From: Planctomycetaceae bacterium
Lineage (GTDB): Bacteria; Planctomycetota; Planctomycetia; Planctomycetales; Planctomycetaceae
Assembly (NCBI GenBank): GCA_003445035.1
Contig: DLVV01000016.1
Coordinates: 22,929-43,908 of the forward strand
DNA length: 20,980 nt
Direction of reading: 5' to 3'
Part shown: piece by piece, positions 16,801-20,980 of the stretch
How the letters are laid out: the number at the start of each line of letters is the position of its first letter
How positions within the stretch are numbered: position 1 is the first letter of the stretch
The notes under the pieces: model-generated
Told to the model about the DNA's origin: nothing
Seen by the model: the letters and a program-made list of their open reading frames with translations, nothing else
Database searches by the model: none
Translations under genes and position numbers: made by a program

Positions 16801-17408
16801 TCCAGCACCGCCTGGATCGTTGCGTCAGCCAGCAGCGACAGTTGAAGCGTGATCCGCCGCAGGTCCATCAGGCCGAAACAGTCGCATGCTGCGATCCTCA
16901 GGATTTCCCACCGCTGAATCCGTCTGACAGCGTCGATCGGATCCAACTCGCCCTCCGAGGCGGCCAGTCGAAGATCTGCCAGAAACTCATCTCGGCTACG
17001 CACCTCCGACAACCGCCTCGACTCGGTCAACCTGCGAAGATATTCCGGATGCTTGAGCACCAGCTCGGTCAAGAACTGGCTGTTGACCAAAAGACGAATC
17101 AGGACTTCGACGGCTCGCGATCTTTGCTCGAGGAACTCCAGCCACCCCGCCGGATCGTCCCAGACCCGAAGACACCGCCGAAGATTCCGCAGGGATGTGT
17201 CCGGGACCGCATTCTGTGCCATCACACCCAGAAGTGATGCCAGCAACTCCGCCGAAAGGCCATCCTCTCCGGCCGTCTCGACAATCACTTGCCAATCGGC
17301 CCGGGCCGTCGCAGGATCGACAAATCCCATCTCGGCCAGCGCGTCGAGCAACTGTCGCTCATCAGGGCCCGGGGGCCGCAACAACCGGTCGGCCGTGTCC
17401 CGGTACAT
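13833..17408 (-). CDS. glnE: Glutamine synthetase adenylyltransferase/adenylyl-removing enzyme with inserted ACT domains
   Basis: The product adenylylates and deadenylylates glutamine synthetase in the cytoplasm to tune nitrogen assimilation. The ATG at 17408 is preceded by AGGAG with 9-base spacing, giving 1191 residues against about 946 in E. coli. The two homologous halves are both complete. The N-terminal half (about 1-490) has LGKLGGEELNYSSDIDLLLL (225-244), YRVDMRLRPWGSSGPL (273-288) and GVGSIRDIEFVTQFLQL. The C-terminal half (about 765-1191) has LGKFGGRELGFASDIELV (913-930), FELDLRLRPHGQAGPL (970-985) and LVDCEYLVQGLQL. Between them, about 505-730, are two segments resembling the ACT domains of GlnD: LTVVAFDSQGLLAAISGLLV (547-566) and a second from VTVLTIRADDTVAFLYGC (666-683) to KLTDP. 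Its start lies 52 bases after the leucine-rich-repeat gene, perhaps one operon. Confidence 0.95.
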   Translation of the reverse strand: MYRDTADRLLRPPGPDERQLLDALAEMGFVDPATARADWQVIVETAGEDGLSAELLASLLGVMAQNAVPDTSLRNLRRCLRVWDDPAGWLEFLEQRSRAVEVLIRLLVNSQFLTELVLKHPEYLRRLTESRRLSEVRSRDEFLADLRLAASEGELDPIDAVRRIQRWEILRIAACDCFGLMDLRRITLQLSLLADATIQAVLEVSIATVSGSTSGREMPLAVVALGKLGGEELNYSSDIDLLLLADGPDETTLKIAQKLVRELGRMTSEGFLYRVDMRLRPWGSSGPLVADVAAYGEYLETHAAAWELQALVKARAVAGDRMVGDRVLATVSRLIVEKSRTGQREMVRDMKRRIEEALPRKLREHGEVKSGVGSIRDIEFVTQFLQLQNAEEHPEVLGTNTLRSLTALAAAGCLRAEEYRKLSTGYLLLRAIEHSLQLMHNKQVHALPVDEGELSYLARRLDFDDAGPFVKHYTEHCREIREVFDRVLGDTFDNSGSVDMTSFDEPLYLEVFGPDQRSRHETLLAELDRFGLAMVEPVWLEDGRAELTVVAFDSQGLLAAISGLLVVHGVEILNGHAFTLDVPGGPSRCVDTFELSLPEGCNWDVLWSRYHGDLIEFVEASAEGKREEALSGLTEQVARSVSRVADVSGSLLPVEIDIDNDSSDEVTVLTIRADDTVAFLYGCTHALSLAGILVRRVVIETRGQRVRDRLDVVDSAGNKLTDPKRIQELKTVVVLTKHFTHLLPKSPNPLFALRQFRELLSTLLEQDDWSASVATLEKPEVLSTLARVLGVREFLWQDFLRLQHETLFPLLDDVEAASQAPSPSELAKVLSGQLVECDGREDRVRRLNVFKDREMFAADMRHILWPDREFGQFSRELGHVAECVVAQAVDLCCQEVSDKLGVDPPGRMAVVGLGKFGGRELGFASDIELVCVYDDAGVEASPRVVSASEFYCRVIERLLTTIRSDRAGVFELDLRLRPHGQAGPLASSLAAFTTYYQGEGPAWPFERQALVKLRTVAGDRGLGDELESLRDSWIYSDDVFDVAAMRAMRDRQVRQLVRAGTFNAKLSPGGLVDCEYLVQGLQLEHGHRFFEVRTTNTLEAIDALHDRQLVDEETWGHLREAYVFHRRLIDALRVVRGDARDLAVPPSETPEFTFLARRLEIDGNPDGLAAEIDRHASLVEELSARLDPSGA

Positions 17409-17460
17409 GCCCCGCAACTCCTGCCCGTTCCACAGCGGACCAACAAGGCCCGTGATGGGT

Positions 17461-18822
17461 TCACCGCTTGACCTCACAACCCGGCACAGCCTTCCGGAAT
17501 GCCGCCAAGGCGTCGTCACCAACCTGGGTGAAGCTGAGATTGAGTTCCTTCAGCCCCGTCAACGCTTCCAACGACTTCAGCCCGGCATCAGTGATGCGCG
17601 TCCTCGACAGGTTGAGCGTCAGCAACCCCGAGTGGCCCAGTAACCCCAAGATGCCCTTGTCGCCGACATCGGTTTCCTCGAGGTTGAGCCACTCGAGCTG
17701 CTTCATCCCGGCCAGGTGCGGCACCCCAAGGTCAGTAACCTTTGTGAACCAGAGATTCAGCCGTTTGAGTTTCCTCAGTGTCGCGAGGTGCGCCAGCCCG
17801 GCGTCATCGACCTGTGTCTCACTGAGGTCGATGCGTTCCAGCCCCTTGACAGTTGCCACGCTTGCCAGCCCGGCCCCTTGAACCGCAGTGTCCCGCAACA
17901 CCAGGGTCTTTAACTCTGTCATTCCCGACAGCGGCCTGAGTCCCTTGTCTGTGATCCCGGTCCGAAACAGGTTGATCTCTCGCAACTTCGTCATCCCAGC
18001 CAGCGACTCCATCCCCTCGTCGGTGATCGCTGTATCCTCAAGAATCAACGAGGTGAGGCCGGTCAGCCCCTCGATCGCCTTCAGCCCGACATCGGAGACC
18101 TGAGGGTTTCTCATCTTGAGGCTTCTCAAGGTCTTCACCCGGCCCAGGTATTCCAGTCCAGTGTCGGTAATCAGCACACACCCCCGAATGTCCACCAGCT
18201 TGAGTTTTTTCAGGGGGACCAAATGAGCCAGGGCCTCGTCACTGATGTTGGTATACAGCAGATGAATTTGCTCAAGCCCCTGCATTGACGCAATGTGCGC
18301 CACACCCTCATTCGTGACGTTCGAACACCGTCGCAGGTTCAGGGACCTCAGCGTCGACAGCTTGGCAACGGTGGCCAAACCGTCATCGGTCAGTTCGCTG
18401 TTCTCCAACCCCAGGCTCCTGAGCTTCGACAGTTCTGCCAGGTGCCCGACAGCCGTGTCCCCGATGTTCGCTCCCCAGATCTTCAGGTCTTTGAGATCAG
18501 CCAGCCCGGCCAACTGCTGGCACTGTTCGTCATCAAACGGACATTCTGTCAAATCGACGGAAATCACGGCACCGTCCAGACGGGTCCATCGCCCGCCCGC
18601 CGCCTGAATTGCGTCAACAGCAGACTGTTCCCGTTCCGTCTGAGCAGCCCGCTGCTGTTCGTCAGGTTGATCGTCGTTGTGCTGGTCCGCCCCTGTCGCA
18701 CGTGGCGAATCTGTCGAGGAATCGGAGACAGAAGGTTCTGGCCCGCCATTCGATGGACAGCCAGCCACCATCGCTGTCAGCAGCAGACAGGCACATCTCT
18801 GGACGAATCGGGAACACGTCAT
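17461..18822 (-). CDS. Leucine-rich-repeat lipoprotein, 15 repeats
   Basis: The ATG at 18822 is chosen because AAGGTGAG lies 6 bases upstream and the next residues form a lipoprotein signal (MTCSRFVQRCACLLLTAMVAG) with lipobox VAGC, lipidated Cys22. This gives 453 residues. Residues about 23-65 are a polar, acidic, probably disordered linker. From about residue 86 to the end the protein is 15 consecutive leucine-rich repeats. Thirteen follow a 24-residue pattern (LxxLxLxxTxITDxGLxxLxxLxx) and the fourth and sixth are 25 residues with a Cys at the variable position, like cysteine-containing repeats. No catalytic domain is present, so a binding or scaffold role on the cell envelope is likely, partner unknown. 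It precedes glnE on the same strand by 52 bases, but no functional link to nitrogen control is evident. Confidence 0.9.
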   Translation of the reverse strand: MTCSRFVQRCACLLLTAMVAGCPSNGGPEPSVSDSSTDSPRATGADQHNDDQPDEQQRAAQTEREQSAVDAIQAAGGRWTRLDGAVISVDLTECPFDDEQCQQLAGLADLKDLKIWGANIGDTAVGHLAELSKLRSLGLENSELTDDGLATVAKLSTLRSLNLRRCSNVTNEGVAHIASMQGLEQIHLLYTNISDEALAHLVPLKKLKLVDIRGCVLITDTGLEYLGRVKTLRSLKMRNPQVSDVGLKAIEGLTGLTSLILEDTAITDEGMESLAGMTKLREINLFRTGITDKGLRPLSGMTELKTLVLRDTAVQGAGLASVATVKGLERIDLSETQVDDAGLAHLATLRKLKRLNLWFTKVTDLGVPHLAGMKQLEWLNLEETDVGDKGILGLLGHSGLLTLNLSRTRITDAGLKSLEALTGLKELNLSFTQVGDDALAAFRKAVPGCEVKR

Positions 18823-19132
18823 GATGGACTCACCTTGCGACGGATCACGCTGGCGACGCCGGCTCACGTCGACCGTTCCAACCGCCGACGGTCAGCACAG
18901 CCTCAAAGCCGCCCCCAAGATTAGTGGTGCTGCGCCACCAAGGCAACGACCCCCTGCAGGCGGTCGACGACCAGGCAAAAGACCGGTCCGGCCAGTTGTT
19001 GCCCTTCAACCGGTCGTGCTATCATTTCCCGCGTGCTGGCCCGAAACGTCTCGCTCGTATGCCGGCTGCAACCCCACTCATACGTCAGTTCCCGTTGTCC
19101 ACCAGACTTACGTTTCTCCTGGGAAGATCAAC
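18823..19132. other. Intergenic region between the divergent LRR and oxidoreductase genes
   Basis: These 310 bases separate two divergently transcribed genes. The plus-strand frame stays open through it, but no start codon with a ribosome-binding site or recognisable protein was seen, so I read it as non-coding. It contains the Shine-Dalgarno of the LRR gene (18829-18836), a plausible plus-strand promoter (18996-19025) and the Shine-Dalgarno GGGAAG (19121-19126) of the oxidoreductase. I found no convincing minus-strand promoter. Confidence 0.6.
18996..19025 (+). promoter_or_regulatory. Probable extended -10 promoter of the Gfo/Idh/MocA gene
   Basis: TTGTTG (18996-19001) is followed after 18 bases by TATCAT (19020-19025, 5 of 6 matches). 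TG sits one base upstream of the hexamer (TGCTATCAT), making an extended -10. Predicted start is near 19032, giving a leader of about 100 bases before the ATG at 19133. Confidence 0.5.
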
Positions 19133-20449
19133 ATGACCACCTCGCCTCACAGTGGCTCGACACGCCGTGATTTCCTTCAGACATCGGCCGCGATGGGAAC
19201 CGCCTTCTGGGTGGCCTCCGACCAGGAGTCCTGGGCCGCGCCAAAGTCGCCCAACGAAAAGATCCGGTTCGCCTGCATCGGCGTTGGCGGCAAGGGCAGC
19301 AGCGACTCGGCCGATGCCGGGCGACACGGTGATGTGGTGGCCATCTGTGATGTCGACTCCAACACGCTGAACAAGGCCGGCAACCGCTTCAAGAATGCCA
19401 AGAAATTCTCCGACTACCGGGACATGCTCACCAAGATGGCCGACAGCATCGACGCCGTCACTGTCAGCATCCCCGACCACAACCACGCTCCCGCAAGTGC
19501 CATGGCGATGAAACTGGGCAAGCACTGCTTCACCCAGAAGCCGATGACGCACAGCATCTACGAGGCTCGGCAGATGGCCATCCTCGCAACAAAGAACAAG
19601 GTCCAGACCCAGATGGGCAACCAGGGGACCGCCTCGTCAAAACTCCGCGAAGGCGCCGCCATCGTGCAATCCGGCGTGCTGGGCCAAATCAAAGAGGTCC
19701 ACGTCTGGACCAACCGGCCGGTATGGCCCCAGGGTGGACCTCGGCCCAAGGCCGCGACGCCCCCCAAGCATCTCAACTGGGACGCATGGCTGGGACCGGC
19801 ACCCGAGCGGCCCTACGGCAACGGTTACCACCCCTTCGCCTGGCGCGGTTGGTGGGACTTCGGAACCGGCGCCCTGGGCGACATGGCCTGCCACACCATG
19901 AACATGCCCTTCATGGCCCTGAACCTCAAAGACCCCATCTCGGTGGAAGCCACCAACTCGGGACACAACAAGGACAGCTACCCCAAGTCCAGTGTGATCA
20001 CCTACGAGTTCCCCAAGCTCGGGGAACGCAACGCGGTGAAGATGATCTGGTACGACGGAGGTGAACGTCCCGCTCAAAAACTGCTCCCCAAGGAACACAA
20101 GGTGCCGCGCACCGGGTCGCTGCTGATCGGTGACAAGGGCATGCTGCTGTCCCCGGGCGACTACGCCAGCAACAACAACATCGTCATCGGAGTCGATACA
20201 CCGAAGGTCGATTTCGAAAAGTCTCCGGGCCACTTCACCGAGTACGCCCGTGCGATCACTGACGGAAAGCCGGCACGGTCGAACTTCCCCGAGTACGCCG
20301 GGCCGCTGACCGAAGTCGTGCTGTTGGGTAACCTCGCCGTCTGGGCCGAGAAGAAGGTCGAGTGGGACGCGAAGACGCTCACGCCCAAAAACGCACCGGA
20401 GGTCAAGCAGATCGTCAGGCGCGAGTACCGAAAGGGCTGGACCCTCTGA
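19133..20449 (+). CDS. Tat-exported Gfo/Idh/MocA family oxidoreductase
   Basis: The ATG at 19133 follows GGGAAG by 6 bases and gives 438 residues; a longer open frame upstream is ignored because this start places a classical twin-arginine signal (STRRDFLQTSAAMGTAFW) at the N-terminus. A mature NAD(P)-binding Rossmann fold follows: IRFACIGVGGKGSSDS, then VVAICDVD at the end of strand 2. The family's EKP motif appears as TQKPMTHS, keeping the catalytic-type lysine. WWDFGTGALGDMACHTMNMP is typical of the planctomycete secreted branch. Relatives oxidise or reduce sugars and inositols with tightly bound nicotinamide cofactor; folded, cofactor-loaded export would explain the Tat signal. The substrate cannot be told. 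It has its own probable promoter and is convergent with the gene at 20519. Confidence 0.93.
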   Translation: MTTSPHSGSTRRDFLQTSAAMGTAFWVASDQESWAAPKSPNEKIRFACIGVGGKGSSDSADAGRHGDVVAICDVDSNTLNKAGNRFKNAKKFSDYRDMLTKMADSIDAVTVSIPDHNHAPASAMAMKLGKHCFTQKPMTHSIYEARQMAILATKNKVQTQMGNQGTASSKLREGAAIVQSGVLGQIKEVHVWTNRPVWPQGGPRPKAATPPKHLNWDAWLGPAPERPYGNGYHPFAWRGWWDFGTGALGDMACHTMNMPFMALNLKDPISVEATNSGHNKDSYPKSSVITYEFPKLGERNAVKMIWYDGGERPAQKLLPKEHKVPRTGSLLIGDKGMLLSPGDYASNNNIVIGVDTPKVDFEKSPGHFTEYARAITDGKPARSNFPEYAGPLTEVVLLGNLAVWAEKKVEWDAKTLTPKNAPEVKQIVRREYRKGWTL

Positions 20450-20478
20450 AAGGGTCCGCCGAACCGCCCAACAGGGCC

Positions 20479-20512
20479 TGGCCCCGTCGCTGACACCTCT
20501 GCGGCGGGGCCA
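20479..20512. terminator. GC-rich hairpin between convergent genes, possible bidirectional terminator
   Basis: A 12-bp inverted repeat (20479-20490 with 20501-20512, one T/G position) surrounds a 10-base loop. It lies 29 bases after the oxidoreductase stop and 6 bases after the stop of the opposing gene. There is no U-tract in either direction, so termination is likely but unproven. Confidence 0.45.
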
Positions 20513-20518
20513 TCCCCA

Positions 20519-20980
20519 TTAATGCGGCCTCCCGCGGCCCACGACATCCGTCAACCGCAACGGATGTCGTGCCAGGTCCCATCGACGCGCCAGGTGTTCG
20601 AGCCAGACAACCAATCCGTCGTCCGGATCCAGGTACAACTCGTGCAACGCCTTCTGCGTCCGGTTCCCGCTCCGTAGAACGAACTGTTCCGACGGCAGTT
20701 GGAAAAACGTGTGCAACTGGAAACTGCTGGCCCCCCGAAGAGCGTATTCCAACGCCATCCGCCCGCTGTTGATATCTCCGGTGGCGGCCATGGGCCTCGT
20801 TTCCGATCCACACTCGTCGTGAAACGCTGACAGCACACGCAGGTTCCGATCGCTCAGATCAGGCCCCCCGTAGGCTATCCCCACGTGTCCGTCGAATTCT
20901 CGGCCCGGATCGAACAGCCGATTCCCGTAGACAATCCAATCAGCACCCGCCTCGGGGGAGGCCTGTTCCACCGACCGCAG
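20519..20980 (-). CDS. Dihydroorotate dehydrogenase-like TIM-barrel protein, C-terminal fragment
   Basis: The frame is open to the right edge, so the N-terminus lies outside; about 153 residues are visible. The segments NRLFDPG, GHVGIAYGGPDLSDRNLRVL, RPMAATGDINSGRMALEYAL and RGASSFQLHTFF follow the order of the last strands of an FMN-binding dihydroorotate dehydrogenase barrel. In that fold a Gly-rich loop and an SGxDALEYLLAGA-type helix bind the FMN phosphate. Here the phosphate loop reads ATGDINSG rather than the usual GxGGI. The region after the barrel (HLARRWDLARHPLRL) is not typical. I infer a DHOD-like or related flavin barrel, perhaps not pyrimidine synthesis itself; the catalytic residue would be outside the window. 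Confidence 0.55.
   Translation of the reverse strand: MRSVEQASPEAGADWIVYGNRLFDPGREFDGHVGIAYGGPDLSDRNLRVLSAFHDECGSETRPMAATGDINSGRMALEYALRGASSFQLHTFFQLPSEQFVLRSGNRTQKALHELYLDPDDGLVVWLEHLARRWDLARHPLRLTDVVGRGRPH

Noticed and set aside
17409..17522. Upstream extension of glnE overlapping the LRR gene
   Set aside because: The ATG at 17408 has AGGAG at ideal spacing, and the upstream part has no GlnE similarity.
17464..18567. Periodic DNA pattern that could suggest a repeat array or CRISPR
   Set aside because: The period of about 72 bases is the DNA shadow of 24-residue leucine-rich repeats in an open frame; repeats are not identical and there are no spacers.
18677..19132. N-terminal extension of the Gfo/Idh/MocA gene
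   Set aside because: The extra 152 residues would bury the twin-arginine signal, overlap the LRR lipoprotein start, and lack a ribosome-binding site; ATG 19133 has one.
20439..20457. 7-bp inverted repeat with 5-base loop spanning the oxidoreductase stop codon
   Set aside because: It has no U-tract and includes coding bases; the larger hairpin at 20479-20512 is a better terminator candidate.

Overview
The window looks like a chromosomal segment of a GC-rich member of the Planctomycetota. No single gene proves this. The support is the combination: a DUF1553 (PSD1) protein followed by a DUF1501 protein with a twin-arginine leader, three secreted sulfatases, a giant exported PQQ-type propeller/LamG protein, a soluble-glucose-dehydrogenase-type propeller fused to a dihaem cytochrome c, a leucine-rich-repeat lipoprotein, and a Tat-exported Gfo/Idh/MocA oxidoreductase. 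I saw no rRNA, tRNA, CRISPR array, transposase or phage gene. Coding density is very high and base composition looks even, so it reads as ordinary chromosome rather than an island.

Layout from left to right. Positions 1-6154 (+) are a likely operon: the C-terminal part of a DUF1553 protein, a DUF1501 protein starting 4 bases after it, and a 1308-residue exported protein combining a methyltransferase-like domain, propellers and LamG. Positions 6174-8546 (-) are a sugar dehydrogenase/dihaem cytochrome fusion, convergent with that operon. Positions 8701-10263 (+) are a heparan-N-sulfatase-like sulfatase. Positions 10272-11759 (-) are an arylsulfatase-A-like sulfatase, tail to tail with the previous one. 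Positions 11868-12242 (-) are a small, very lysine-rich c-type haem protein with a recognisable promoter and a textbook intrinsic terminator. Positions 12501-13844 (+) are a third sulfatase whose end overlaps the end of glnE by 12 bases. Positions 13833-17408 (-) are glnE, enlarged by two ACT-like domains. Positions 17461-18822 (-) are a lipoprotein made of 15 leucine-rich repeats, upstream of glnE. Positions 19133-20449 (+) are the Gfo/Idh/MocA oxidoreductase. Positions 20519-20980 (-) are the C-terminal part of a protein resembling dihydroorotate dehydrogenase.

How the genes may work together is inference. Almost everything up to 13844 is exported. Sulfatases could desulfate polysaccharides, the sugar dehydrogenase could oxidise released sugars or aldehydes and pass electrons to its own haems, and the small haem protein could be a shuttle. 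glnE is a housekeeping nitrogen-control gene. Its insertion of GlnD-like ACT domains between the deadenylylase and adenylylase halves is the most interesting architectural feature of the window. Next are the haem protein with neither Met nor a second His available as distal ligand, and the exported methyltransferase-like domain.
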